Shown here in pieces: positions 17,719-25,602 of a stretch of DNA of 45,657 nt (positions within the stretch are counted from its first letter, which is position 1; the number at the start of each line of letters is the position of its first letter). The DNA is from an uncultured Eubacteriales bacterium (GTDB lineage Bacteria > Bacillota > Clostridia > TANB77 > CAG-508), in NCBI GenBank assembly GCA_949289635.1, contig CASEOS010000012.1, positions 1 to 45,657 on the forward strand, in the 5' to 3' direction. The position numbers were made by a program, and so were the translations under genes. Under the pieces are notes generated by a model. It was not told the origin of the DNA and ran no database searches. It saw only the letters and a program-made list of their open reading frames with translations.

Positions 17719-18606
17719 ATGTCTTTTTCATCAGATATAAAACAGGAGTTAAATAAAACAAATAGTTTAGCTAATAAGGAAAATGTAAAGTTTGAGTTGA
17801 TTGGCTATTGTATTTCTGGGAATACAGATGTCATAAAAGGAAAAAATATCAGATTTTCAACAGAAAGTGATTATAATATTAATCGTTTTTCAAAGTTATT
17901 GTCTAATTTAGAAATTAATCATGATATAGATGTCAATGGAAAAACTTTTCATATTGTGACAAAAGCATTAGATATTCATAAATTAGAATATTTAGAGATA
18001 AAAGAAAATGAAATATATGTGAAAGAAGAAGTAAATGACATAAAAGATGATGATAAAAAAAGAGCATTTATCAGAGGGAGTTTTATGGGGGCAGGTTCTG
18101 TTAATAATCCAGAAAATTCTTATCATTTAGAGATTGTTTTATCAAATGAAAATAATTTGAAAGTATTCCAAGAACTGTTAAGCACTTTTGATATTCATGC
18201 AAAAGTGTTAATTACCCAAAATCGATATTCTGCTTATATAAAAGAAGGAGAAGAAATTTCAAAATTATTGGCATTAATTGGAGCGAATAAAGCAGTTATG
18301 CAATTTGAAGATATCAGAATACAAAAAGAGATGAGAGGAAAAGTCAACCGAATTGTTAATTGTGAGACTGCAAATTTAAATAAAACTATTAATGCAGCAA
18401 TTGAACAAATTGCGGCGATAAAGAAATTACAAGCAGATGGCAGATTTAATAAGCTGGAAGATAATCTAAAAGAAATAGCCCTTTTAAGAGTGGAAAATCC
18501 GGATATTTCATTGGTAGAATTAGGAAAGTTATTAAAAGAACCAGTGGGAAAATCAGGGGTGAATTATAGATTAAAGAAAATTATGGAGATAGCAAATGGA
18601 AAATAG
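17719..18606 (+). CDS. whiA: DNA-binding protein WhiA
   Basis: This 295-residue protein has the WhiA pattern: an N-terminal LAGLIDADG-like homing-endonuclease fold lacking catalytic residues (AFIRGSFMGAGSVNNPENSYHL is the family landmark, cited here as residues from about 113), then a C-terminal helix-turn-helix ending in LGKLLKEPVGKSGVNYRLKK. The landmark sequence NCETANLNKTI is also present. In Streptomyces WhiA activates sporulation division genes; in Firmicutes it affects chromosome segregation and division. It overlaps hemW by 11 bases, so the two are translationally coupled. The usual rapZ and yvcK neighbours are missing here. Confidence 0.94.
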   Translation: MSFSSDIKQELNKTNSLANKENVKFELIGYCISGNTDVIKGKNIRFSTESDYNINRFSKLLSNLEINHDIDVNGKTFHIVTKALDIHKLEYLEIKENEIYVKEEVNDIKDDDKKRAFIRGSFMGAGSVNNPENSYHLEIVLSNENNLKVFQELLSTFDIHAKVLITQNRYSAYIKEGEEISKLLALIGANKAVMQFEDIRIQKEMRGKVNRIVNCETANLNKTINAAIEQIAAIKKLQADGRFNKLEDNLKEIALLRVENPDISLVELGKLLKEPVGKSGVNYRLKKIMEIANGK

Positions 18607-19828
18607 AGAATTAGGAATTTATATGCATATACCGTTTTGTCAACACAAATGTGATTATTGTGATTTTATTTCATTTTCAAACAAGCAAGATTTTATAGAA
18701 AACTATGTTGAAGCTGTAAAAAAGGAAATAAACAATTATTTTAAAGATAAAACATTGCTAGAAACATATACAATAACTACAATCTATATTGGTGGAGGAA
18801 CACCGTCCTATATTGATAGTAAGTATATTTGTGAAATAATGGAAGTGCTAGAAAATAACTTAAAACAAAATAAAGTGAAATTGGAAGATATGGAAATTAC
18901 CATAGAAGTAAATCCAGGAACAGTAAATAAAGAAAAGTTAGAACAATATAGAAAAGCAAAAATTAATCGATTAAGTATAGGTCTACAAAGTACGAATAAT
19001 GAAATATTAAAACAAATTGGAAGAATCCATACATATGAACAATTTTTAGAAACGTACCAAATGGCAAAAGAGGTCGGTTTTGAAAATATAAATGTAGATT
19101 TGATGATAGGATTACCAAATCAAACCATAGAAGATATCAAAAGAAATTTAAAAGAAATTGTGCAATTAAACCCAACACACATTAGTGTATATTCTTTAAT
19201 TATTGAAGAAGGAACAGTAATAGCACAAAAAATAGAAAACCATCAGTTACAAGAAATGGATGAAGAACTGGAACGAAATATGTATTGGTATGTAAAAAAT
19301 ACATTAGAATTAAATGGATATAAACATTATGAAATTTCTAATTTTGCAAAAGAAGGGAAAGAATCAAAACATAATCTAAATTGTTGGAGGCAAAAAGAAT
19401 ATATTGGAATTGGATTAGCAGCACATTCCTATCTAAATGATATACGATATACGAATGTAGCAGAAATAGAACAATATAGTATTAGGATGGATAAATTAAA
19501 TGAGAAAATCATAAATCATATTTTGGAGTTACCTAATAAAAATGGAAAAACAAACTTAAAAGAAGAAATTGAAACAATATATGAGATAGAGGAAGTGCAA
19601 GATTTAGAGGACAAGAAGAAAGAATATATGCTTTTAGGATTAAGAACCATAGAAGGTGTATCTATCTCGAAATTTAAAGAGAAATATATAGACAATCCTA
19701 TATTTCTATTCAGAAAAGAATTAGAAAAACTAGTAGAAGAAAAATTGGTCGTGATAGATGGTGATGATATCAAACTTACCAATAAAGGATTAGATTTGGC
19801 AAATTTGATATGGGAAGAGTTTATTTAA
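18596..19828 (+). CDS. hemW: Radical SAM heme chaperone HemW
   Basis: The 410-residue protein has the radical SAM cluster motif C15-x3-C19-x2-C22 in HIPFCQHKCDYCDF. It is followed by YIGGGTPSYI, EVNPGTV, RLSIGLQS, NVDLMIGLPNQT and the C-terminal HNLNCWRQKEYIGIGLAAHS region. A winged-helix-like end (VSISKFKEKY ... LTNKGLDLANLIWEEF) completes the usual HemW fold. HemW inserts heme into respiratory enzymes and lacks the extra N-terminal cysteine pattern of true HemN, so the older label 'coproporphyrinogen oxidase' is probably wrong. It overlaps the end of whiA by 11 bases. A repeat element follows the stop codon within 3 bases. Confidence 0.93.
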   Translation: MENRELGIYMHIPFCQHKCDYCDFISFSNKQDFIENYVEAVKKEINNYFKDKTLLETYTITTIYIGGGTPSYIDSKYICEIMEVLENNLKQNKVKLEDMEITIEVNPGTVNKEKLEQYRKAKINRLSIGLQSTNNEILKQIGRIHTYEQFLETYQMAKEVGFENINVDLMIGLPNQTIEDIKRNLKEIVQLNPTHISVYSLIIEEGTVIAQKIENHQLQEMDEELERNMYWYVKNTLELNGYKHYEISNFAKEGKESKHNLNCWRQKEYIGIGLAAHSYLNDIRYTNVAEIEQYSIRMDKLNEKIINHILELPNKNGKTNLKEEIETIYEIEEVQDLEDKKKEYMLLGLRTIEGVSISKFKEKYIDNPIFLFRKELEKLVEEKLVVIDGDDIKLTNKGLDLANLIWEEFI

Positions 19829-19830
19829 AA

Positions 19831-19951
19831 TTGGGATAATTGGGGACGTTTCTGTTTGGACATTTTTAGTTAATTTTATTTTATAATAAACACTATTTTA
19901 TGAATAGTTAAATGGAAAATGTCCAAACAGAAACGTCCCCAATTGTCCCAA
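19831..19951. repeat. REP-like inverted pair, TGTCC subtype (copy G)
   Basis: Arms 19831-19866 and 19916-19951 are inverted copies matching at 35 of 36 bases. Each contains the GGGGACG core followed by TTTCTGTTTGGACATTTT, the same as copy E at 12176-12328. The 49-base AT-rich centre again holds TATAAT. It fills the space between hemW and the infC promoter. Confidence 0.85.
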
Positions 19952-19972
19952 CAAAAAAATTTTGTAAAAAAC

Positions 19973-20002
19973 TTGACAAAGTCTATATAAATATGATATT
20001 AT
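19973..20002 (+). promoter_or_regulatory. Sigma-A promoter of the infC-rpmI-rplT operon
   Basis: A consensus TTGACA and TATTAT with an 18-base spacer. The predicted start point, near 20009, coincides with the first base of the leader arm GTTACAAG, which supports both calls. Confidence 0.8.
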
Positions 20003-20009
20003 ATTTAAC

Positions 20010-20140
20010 GTTACAAGAAGAAGTCAAACTTCTCACCTTATCCAAACGAGGAAAAAGGTTAGAAATTAAATAATTTTAGCATGTATGATAATGCTAAGTT
20101 TATTTTGGATTTGACTTGTAACAAAAGTCAAATTTTTTTA
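20010..20140 (+). promoter_or_regulatory. Attenuator leader of the infC operon (L20-leader type)
   Basis: The 3' part is an intrinsic terminator: ATTTGACTT (20109-20117), AAGTCAAAT (20125-20133), then seven T residues. The 5' arm GTTACAAG (20010-20017) is exactly complementary to CTTGTAAC (20115-20122), which covers the terminator's left arm and loop, and TCAAA (20024-20028) can pair with TTTGA (20111-20114 region). The long-range and terminator structures are therefore mutually exclusive. A separate hairpin TTAGCAT/ATGCTAA lies at about 20076-20097. In Bacillus the same operon is attenuated by ribosomal protein L20 binding its leader, so this is probably that element. Confidence 0.75.
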
Positions 20141-20215
20141 TATTATAGAAAATTGCATTTCCTATAATATAAAAAATATATTGCACAGAAAAATTGCAAA
20201 GCAATTTTTTGCGTC

Positions 20216-20302
20216 GACAAATTTTTACGCTTCTCGAGAATTTAAACAAATATAGTTCTATTAAAAAATATAAAGTAAAATTCTCTCAAAGCGAAATTTG
20301 TC
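20216..20302 (+). promoter_or_regulatory. Long bulged hairpin just before the infC ribosome binding site
   Basis: Three consecutive blocks pair in register: GACAAATTT (20216-20224) with AAATTTGTC (20294-20302), CGCTT (20228-20232) with AAGCG (20289-20293), and GAGAATTT (20236-20243) with AAATTCTC (20278-20285). The 22 pairs end 8 bases before GGAGGT. Before it lies a small AAATTGC/GCAATTT hairpin with T run (about 20191-20210). It is a second possible control point, after the attenuator, for translation or for L20 binding. Confidence 0.6.
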
Positions 20303-20323
20303 AGAGTATTGGAGGTGTTTTGT

Positions 20324-20839
20324 ATAAAACAAGAATTACCAATTAATGGTCAAATCAGAGCAAAAGAAGTTCAATTAATAGGAGATAATGGAGAAAAAAT
20401 AGGTGTTATTTCTTTAAATGAAGCTTTAGAAAAAGCAGAAGAAAAAAACTTAGACTTAGTGTTAGTTGCACCAAATGCCAATCCACCAGTTTGTAAAATT
20501 ATGAACTATGGAAAATATAAATTTGAGCAAGCTAAAAAAGAAAAAGAAGCAAAGAAAAAACAAAAAAGTTTCGAAATTAAAGAAATAAGAGTAACTCCTA
20601 ATATTGAAGAACATGACTTTAGTTTCAAATCTAAAAATGCTAAAAAATTTATACAAGATGGAAACAAAGTAAAAATAACAGTTAGATTTAGAGGAAGAGA
20701 AGTAAACAATTCAAAAGCAGGTGAAGTGGTGTTAAACAAATTTATAGAAGATATGAGTGATATTGCAGTAGTAGAAAAAGCACCAAAGCTTGAAGGAAGA
20801 AATATGTTTACCATTCTTGCTAAAAAAACTGAAAAATAA
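20324..20839 (+). CDS. infC: Translation initiation factor IF-3 (AUA start)
   Basis: About 171 residues with all IF3 landmarks: an N-domain with LPINGQIRAKEVQLIG and KIGVISLNEALEKA, the basic linker KKEKEAKKKQKSFEIKEI, and a C-domain with HDFSFKSKNAKKFI and KITVRFRGREV. IF3 binds the 30S subunit and rejects initiation at non-standard codons. The in-frame TTG at 20309 overlaps the Shine-Dalgarno GGAGGT (20311-20316), so it cannot be the start. The next suitable codon is ATA at 20324, seven bases after it. Rare start codons are a known feature of infC (AUU in E. coli and Bacillus) and let IF3 repress itself; AUA would do the same. First gene of infC-rpmI-rplT. Confidence 0.95.
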   Translation: MKQELPINGQIRAKEVQLIGDNGEKIGVISLNEALEKAEEKNLDLVLVAPNANPPVCKIMNYGKYKFEQAKKEKEAKKKQKSFEIKEIRVTPNIEEHDFSFKSKNAKKFIQDGNKVKITVRFRGREVNNSKAGEVVLNKFIEDMSDIAVVEKAPKLEGRNMFTILAKKTEK

Positions 20840-20861
20840 AAAATAGGAAGGAGAATGACTT

Positions 20862-21065
20862 ATGCCAAAATTAAAAACAAATAAAGCTGCAAAGAAAAGA
20901 TATTCTTTAACAGCAACAGGAAAAGTAAAAAGAACAAAATCAAACAGAAGACACTTATTAGCTAACAAAACAAAAAGACAAAAAAAATCAGGAAAGATTC
21001 AAAATGCTTATGCAGATAAAACATGTATGAACACAATCAAAAAATTATTACCATATGGTAATTAA
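20862..21065 (+). CDS. rpmI: 50S ribosomal protein L35
   Basis: A 67-residue, strongly basic protein beginning PKLKTNKAAKKRYSLTATGK, with KRTKSNRRHLL and KTKRQKK, all standard for L35. It lies 22 bases after infC and has its own GGAAGGAG site. L35 is a late-assembling component of the large subunit near L15 and L20. The gap to rplT is unusually long at about 110 bases and contains a two-part hairpin described separately. Confidence 0.97.
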   Translation: MPKLKTNKAAKKRYSLTATGKVKRTKSNRRHLLANKTKRQKKSGKIQNAYADKTCMNTIKKLLPYGN

Positions 21066-21071
21066 AATCAA

Positions 21072-21126
21072 GGTAAATATATATTCACAAGGGGAGGGGA
21101 TATTTTTTATCCCTAGAGAATTTACC
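21072..21126 (+). promoter_or_regulatory. Structured spacer between rpmI and rplT
   Basis: GGTAAAT (21072-21078) pairs with ATTTACC (21120-21126), and nested inside GGGATA (21097-21102) pairs with TATCCC (21108-21113). There is no terminal T run after the outer stem, so it is more likely a processing site or L20-binding element than a terminator. Confidence 0.5.
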
Positions 21127-21175
21127 ATATAGAAAAAAAGTGTCCCCTGTCAAATAAAAAAGGAAGGTGATAGAT

Positions 21176-21526
21176 ATGGCAAGAGTAAAAACAGCAAGAA
21201 CAACAAGAGCAAGACATAAAAAAATATTAAAACAAGCCAAAGGATATTTTGGAGCAAAACATTATAGATTTAGAAATGCAAATCAAGCAGTTATGAAATC
21301 TTTATCATATGCGTATGTAGGAAGAAAAGATAAAAAAAGTAATTTTAGAAAATTATGGATAGCAAGAATTAATGCAGCAGCAAGAATGAATGGAACAACA
21401 TATAGCAGATTAATTGCAGGATTAAAAAAAGCAAATGTAACAATCAATAGAAAAATGTTAGCAGACTTAGCTATAACAGATCCAAAAGCTTTTACAGAAA
21501 TTGCTGAAATTGCAAAAAAAGCATAG
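21176..21526 (+). CDS. rplT: 50S ribosomal protein L20
   Basis: A 116-residue protein starting [15 protein letters not shown], with the long basic N-terminal extension, then [33 protein letters not shown] and [14 protein letters not shown]. An in-frame ATA-containing extension upstream is possible, but the ATG at 21176 matches the universal L20 start and follows AAGGAAGGTG. L20 is needed early in 50S assembly. In Bacillus it is also the repressor of its own operon, acting through the leader RNA. A terminator follows at 21549-21587. Confidence 0.97.
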   Translation: MARVKTARTTRARHKKILKQAKGYFGAKHYRFRNANQAVMKSLSYAYVGRKDKKSNFRKLWIARINAAARMNGTTYSRLIAGLKKANVTINRKMLADLAITDPKAFTEIAEIAKKA

Positions 21527-21548
21527 AAAAAGTATGATATAAAAAATA

Positions 21549-21587
21549 AAAGTTATTTCAAGAGAAGAAATAACTTTATTTTTTTAT
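21549..21587. terminator. Terminator between rplT and spoVAE
   Basis: AAAGTTATTTC and GAAATAACTTT form an 11-bp stem followed on the plus strand by ATTTTTTTA. It ends the infC operon, and the spoVA transcript from the other side would also meet the stem. Confidence 0.85.
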
Positions 21588-21608
21588 TATTGTTTTTTCA
21601 TTTTTGAT

Positions 21609-21983
21609 TTAGAAATTAAAGAAGCAAGGTAACCAAAGAAAATAGCAGCAGCAATTCCGCCCAGCAGCAGCCTTTACGCCACCTGTAAAAGCACCAATAA
21701 AGCCGATATTTTTAACTTCTTCTATGGCACCTTTTGCTAAATTATAGCCAAATCCAGTTAAAGGAACAGTAGCACCAGCTCCTGCAAAATCTACTAAATA
21801 TTGATAAATACCTAATCCACCTAAAATAGCACCTAAAGTAACAAAGATAACTAAAATTCTAGCAGGTGTTAATTTGGTTTTATCAATTAAAATTTGACCA
21901 ATAATACAAATTAATCCACCAGTTATAAAGCATTTTAGAAGGGTAGACCATTCAAAAACAGAACTCCAATCAACTTCACTCAT
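21609..21983 (-). CDS. spoVAE: Stage V sporulation protein AE, C-terminus frameshifted
   Basis: SpoVAE is a small membrane protein of the SpoVA channel that moves dipicolinic acid into the forespore. The first 108 residues are normal: FITGGLICIIGQILIDKTKLTPARILV, cited as a region of about residues 19-45, then FAGAGATVPLTGFGYNLAKG and GFIGAFTGGVKAAAG. After that the frame runs into RNCCCYFLWLPCFFNF and stops at 21609. Removing one base near 21659-21662 restores the expected ending (GGIAAAIFFGYLASLISKSK) and moves the stop to 21587. The change is a single inserted base, either a real mutation or a sequence error. spoVAD upstream has the same kind of defect. Confidence 0.88.
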   Translation of the reverse strand: MSEVDWSSVFEWSTLLKCFITGGLICIIGQILIDKTKLTPARILVIFVTLGAILGGLGIYQYLVDFAGAGATVPLTGFGYNLAKGAIEEVKNIGFIGAFTGGVKAAAGRNCCCYFLWLPCFFNF

Positions 21984-22081
21984 ATTAATTTCATTCCTTT
22001 CAGTAGTTAAAAATAAACTAAACTTTTATATCAAATTATGTCTTATTTATTGTATTTTAACTATAAAACACTCATTTGCAT

Positions 22082-23096
22082 CTATAAATTTTCAATACTA
22101 ATTGCATGGGCAATACCAGGAATAGACTCTCCTTGTTGTGAACTAGTAGAATTCATTAAAGCACCAGTAGCAATTAATAAAATTCTTTTCATTTTTCTTT
22201 CTCTTAATTGTTTGAAAAAATATCCAGAAAATACAGTTCCACAGCATGCACAACCACTACCACCACTATGGGTATCTTGATGTTCTTTATCAAAAATTAA
22301 AACACCACAATCATGATAATTATTTTTTATGTTATACCCATTTGTTTTTAACAGGTCAATAGCGATATCTTTACCAACATATCCTAGGTCACCACTAATA
22401 ATAGCATCGTAATAGTTTGGACTTCTTCCAGTATCTTGGAAATGAGTTGTCAAGGTATCTGCAAAACTTGGAGCCATAGCAGCTCCCATATTGTTTCCAT
22501 CTTTTATTCCCATATCAATAATTTTACCAGGTGTAACATGTGTAATATATGGTCCGTTTCCAGTTTTGGAAATAATAGCACTTCCAGAGCCAGTAACAGT
22601 CCATTGACTCGTTTGTGGTCTTTGATTTCCTAACTCCAAAGGAAAACGGAATTGTTTTTCAGCACTACAAAAATGACTAGAAGTGGCACATAAAACATAA
22701 TTTGCAAAGCTTTCTGCACAGATAGCGCCTAAGGTTAAAGACTCCACAAAAGTAGAACAAGCACCAAATACACCAAAAAAAGGAATTTTTAAATCTCGTA
22801 AGCCAAAACTTGAAGAAATACATTGATTTAGTAAATCGCCTGCAAACATACAATCAATGTCACTTGCTGAAATACCGAGCTTTTCGAATAACCATATTAA
22901 CAGTTTCTTTTATGATTTTACTTTCAGCCTTTTCCCATGTTTTTTCTCCCCAAAATTCATCATCTAATGTTTGGTCAAAATATTTGGCTAAAGGTCCATC
23001 AGCTTCTTTTGGACCAACAATAGAAGCACATTCTAAAATAGAAGGAGGAGTAGTAAATTTAATTGTTTGAGTTCCTAATCTCTCCAAAATATTCAA
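22082..23096 (-). pseudogene. spoVAD: Stage V sporulation protein AD, interrupted by one frameshift
   Basis: SpoVAD is a thiolase-fold protein that binds dipicolinic acid at the forespore membrane. The N-terminal part (22860-23096) begins MNILERLGTQTIKFTTPPSI and reads normally to VIRKA, then RYFSK and stop. The rest is open in another frame from CMFAGDLLNQC to the C-terminus. Deleting one base at 22877 joins them as VIRKAGISASDIDCMFAGD, the expected SpoVAD sequence, and gives a protein of about 338 residues, the normal length. Landmarks downstream include GVFGACSTFVESL, TGSGSAIIS and SGDLGYVGKDI. As given, no full SpoVAD can be made; a sequencing or assembly error remains possible. Confidence 0.88.
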
Positions 23097-23105
23097 CTCC
23101 TTTCA

Positions 23106-23212
23106 AGGTTGCCAAAGGGGACGGGGCATTTTGGCAACTTTCATACTATAAATATTAGTAAATATAAGCGTATAAAGAAGTTGCCAAAATGCCCCGTCCC
23201 CTTTGGCAACCT
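23106..23212. repeat. REP-like inverted pair, GCCAAA subtype (copy H)
   Basis: Arms 23106-23140 and 23178-23212 are perfect 35-base inverted copies, each with GTTGCCAAA, the GGGGACG core and GGGCATTTTGGCAA. The 37-base centre is AT-rich. It lies inside the spoVA operon, between the spoVAC stop and the spoVAD ribosome binding site. The same half-element occurs alone at 8235-8280. Confidence 0.88.
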
Positions 23213-23213
23213 A

Positions 23214-23681
23214 TTAAACTAAAGTGATGTTTTGTGTGTTAAAAATTAAGTAAATAATACCGACTAATATAGAGGTAGAGATACCAAATACTAAAACAGG
23301 TCCGGCAACAGTAAACATTTTTCCTCCAACACCCATAACATAACCTTCTGATTTATACTCCATGGCTGGAGAAACAATAGAATTCGCAAATCCGGTAATA
23401 GGGATTAAAGAACCTGCTCCTGCAAATTTTCCTATTTTATTAAAAACATTTAAACCAGTAAGAAAAGCAGATAAGCCAATTAATAAAATGGAAACAATTG
23501 TCCCAGATATTTGTGTATCAAATCCTCTATCTTTGCAAATATTAAGAATAATCTGGCCGATTGTACAAATAAGACCACCAACCCAGAATGCATTGAAACA
23601 ATTTTTTAAAATAGGTGAGTTAGGAGACTTTTTGTCTACATACTCTTGATATGTTTTTTTAGTTTCTGTTGGATTTTCCAT
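23214..23681 (-). CDS. spoVAC: Stage V sporulation protein AC
   Basis: This 155-residue membrane protein has the SpoVAC pattern: an N-terminal soluble segment (TYQEYVDKKSPNSPILKNC), then AFWVGGLICTIGQII, several spans, and FAGAGSLIPITGFANSIVSPAMEYKSEG, cited as a region of about residues 88-115. SpoVAC is the mechanosensitive core of the dipicolinate channel and is essential for spore germination and core dehydration. The frame is intact, unlike spoVAD and spoVAE downstream. A sigma-G-like promoter overlaps the region just before the ATG. No Shine-Dalgarno sequence is close to the ATG; the nearest, AAAGGAG (23723-23729), instead precedes a five-codon reading frame. Confidence 0.94.
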   Translation of the reverse strand: MENPTETKKTYQEYVDKKSPNSPILKNCFNAFWVGGLICTIGQIILNICKDRGFDTQISGTIVSILLIGLSAFLTGLNVFNKIGKFAGAGSLIPITGFANSIVSPAMEYKSEGYVMGVGGKMFTVAGPVLVFGISTSILVGIIYLIFNTQNITLV

Positions 23682-23687
23682 AATTAC

Positions 23688-23718
23688 TTATATGACATAT
23701 TTTATAAAAAAATATTCA
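23688..23718 (-). promoter_or_regulatory. Candidate sigma-G promoter of spoVAC-AD-AE
   Basis: On the minus strand TGAATA is followed after 18 bases by CATATAA, close to the forespore sigma-G consensus (TGAATA, 17-18 bases, CATACTA). It would start transcription almost at the spoVAC ATG, giving a nearly leaderless message. Confidence 0.5.
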
Positions 23719-23756
23719 TATACTCCTTTCTTTAAGTTTTCTTGTATAAGCATAAT

Positions 23757-23984
23757 TTAAGCATCTTTATTATCTTTTCTATTTAAATCAATAGAAAATG
23801 AGAGATCTAAGTCAACAAAATATTCAGAAATTTTGTCTCCACTAATACTTGCTCTTTGTTCTAAAATTTTAACATCAGAAAGATAGTCAATGGTTTTAGA
23901 AGCTTCTGCAATCGCTTTTACAATGGCATCTTTCCATGATACAGTTGAATTACCAGTGATAATTAAATGTTTTTTTATTTCCAT
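23757..23984 (-). CDS. Dodecin family protein
   Basis: A 75-residue protein matching dodecin: an N-terminal strand (KKHLIITGNSTVSWKDAI), a single helix (VKAIAEASKTIDYL) and two strands (VKILEQRASIS, YFVDLDLSFSIDL). Dodecins form hollow twelve-subunit spheres that store flavins or CoA. An upstream in-frame ATG at 24002 overlaps the Shine-Dalgarno GGAGGG, so the ATG at 23984 is preferred. It lies 75 bases before spoVAC in the same direction and could be co-transcribed, which would be an unusual link with the SpoVA operon. The flavin-contacting tryptophan is present at SWKDA. Confidence 0.8.
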   Translation of the reverse strand: MEIKKHLIITGNSTVSWKDAIVKAIAEASKTIDYLSDVKILEQRASISGDKISEYFVDLDLSFSIDLNRKDNKDA

Positions 23985-24228
23985 ATATAAAAAACCCTCC
24001 ATTCAAACAATTTTGTTTTAATAAATGATTGTAGTTTTAAAGTAAAATTTATTTTTATTTTAAAACGCTCCAAATCTGTTAAAACTATGTTTTCCAAAAA
24101 AATAGAAAATATACAAAATTGGTAGAAAAAATATAAATTACAGTATATAATTTAAGAATAGAAGAAAAAATAATGGAAAATAAAAAGTAAAAGGAAAGAA
24201 AAATAAATAAGGAGACGATATAAATAAA

Positions 24229-25557
24229 ATGGATATTGTAAGGGAAGTAGCATTAAAAGCATTATATAAAATTGATAAAGAAGAAGCATATTCTAATATT
24301 GCTTTAGATGACATGATTAAAGAAAATAAAAGAAATTTAGAAGATAGAGATATCGGATTTATCTCAGAAATTGTATATGGAGTCATTTCATGGAAATTAA
24401 CAATAGATGAGATTATCAAGAAGTATTCTAATATTAGACTTAAAAAGATTTCTCCATGGATTTTAAATATATTAAGAATGGGAATTTATCAAATTGTGTT
24501 TTTAGATAAAGTACCTAAATCTGCGGCCGTTAATGAAAGTGTTAATTTAGCAAAACGCTATGGACATAAAGCAAGTAGTAACTTTGTTAATGCAATTTTA
24601 AGAAAAATAGATAAAAAAGATTATCAAACATTTTTTGAAATCGAAAATCCAATTGAAAGAATTTCTAAAACAACATCTATGCCAATCTGGATTGTTAAAG
24701 AACTATTAAAGGAAAACGATATAGGAAAAGTAGAAGAAATTTGTAAGGCATCTAATCTAAAGCCAAAAGTAGAAATTAGAATCAATCGATTAAAAACCAA
24801 TATACAACAACTAGAGAATTTACTAAAAGAAAGAAATATAGCATTCCAAGAAGGAAAATTTGAAGATTTTTTAATTTTAGAAAAAACAAAAAATATAGAA
24901 AAATTGGATTTATTTGAACAAGGATATTTTACGATTCAAGATGAAGGTGCAGGATTAATTGCAAAAATTCTCAATCCAAAACCAAATGAGATTATACTAG
25001 ATGCTTGCAGTAGTCCAGGAGGAAAGACAAGCTATATGGCAGAATTGATGAATGATAAAGGAGAGATTATTGCATGGGATTTACATCCACATAGAGTAAA
25101 ATTAGTAGAAGAAACAGCAAAACGATTAGGAATTCATATCATAAAAACAAAATGCCAAGATGCAACCATTTATAGAGAAGAATATAAAGAAAAATTTGAC
25201 AAAATTTTACTAGATGTACCATGTTTAGGAATTGGTGTCTTAAAAAGAAAGCCAGATATCAAATGGAAGAGAAAGCCAGAAGATATAGAAGAAATTGCAA
25301 AAATTCAAGAAAATATTTTAAAAACCTGTTCAAAATATTTAAAACCAAAAGGACAACTTGTTTATGCAACATGTAGTATTTTTAGTGAGGAAAATGATAA
25401 AATAATTGATAAGTTTTTAGAAAAAAATACAGATTTTACATATTCAAAAATTGATATACCAAATTTAGAAAAAAATGTAGAAAAAATGAATAAAATACAA
25501 TTATATCAAAATGAAGAAACAGATGGATTTTTTATGTGTAAATTACAAAAAAAGTAA
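24229..25557 (+). CDS. rsmB: 16S rRNA m5C967 methyltransferase RsmB
   Basis: This 442-residue protein has an N-terminal NusB-like RNA-binding domain (1-130; VREVALKALYKIDKEEAYSN, then ILRMGIYQIVFLDKVPKSAAVNE) and a C-terminal methyltransferase. The latter shows DACSSPGGKTSYMAEL for AdoMet binding, LLDVPCLGIGVLKRKPDIKW with the first catalytic cysteine, and YATCSIFSEEND with the second. It methylates C967 of 16S rRNA. The ATG at 24229 is 14 bases from the GGAG site, which is long; an in-frame ATA at 24220 sits 5 bases from it and adds three residues, so a non-standard start is possible. The 217 bases before it hold no clear structure beyond a TATAAT-like element near 24146. Confidence 0.94.
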   Translation: MDIVREVALKALYKIDKEEAYSNIALDDMIKENKRNLEDRDIGFISEIVYGVISWKLTIDEIIKKYSNIRLKKISPWILNILRMGIYQIVFLDKVPKSAAVNESVNLAKRYGHKASSNFVNAILRKIDKKDYQTFFEIENPIERISKTTSMPIWIVKELLKENDIGKVEEICKASNLKPKVEIRINRLKTNIQQLENLLKERNIAFQEGKFEDFLILEKTKNIEKLDLFEQGYFTIQDEGAGLIAKILNPKPNEIILDACSSPGGKTSYMAELMNDKGEIIAWDLHPHRVKLVEETAKRLGIHIIKTKCQDATIYREEYKEKFDKILLDVPCLGIGVLKRKPDIKWKRKPEDIEEIAKIQENILKTCSKYLKPKGQLVYATCSIFSEENDKIIDKFLEKNTDFTYSKIDIPNLEKNVEKMNKIQLYQNEETDGFFMCKLQKK

Positions 25558-25602
25558 ATATTACAATTTTATTACACTTGGATTACAATTGCATTAAATA
25601 TA

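Noticed and set aside
20309..20323. TTG at 20309 as the infC start
   Set aside because: The codon overlaps the Shine-Dalgarno GGAGGT, so it cannot be used; the ATA seven bases after the site is a better fit.
22860..23096. A separate 78-residue gene
   Set aside because: It is the N-terminal piece of spoVAD; one base deletion joins it to the rest with the expected family sequence.
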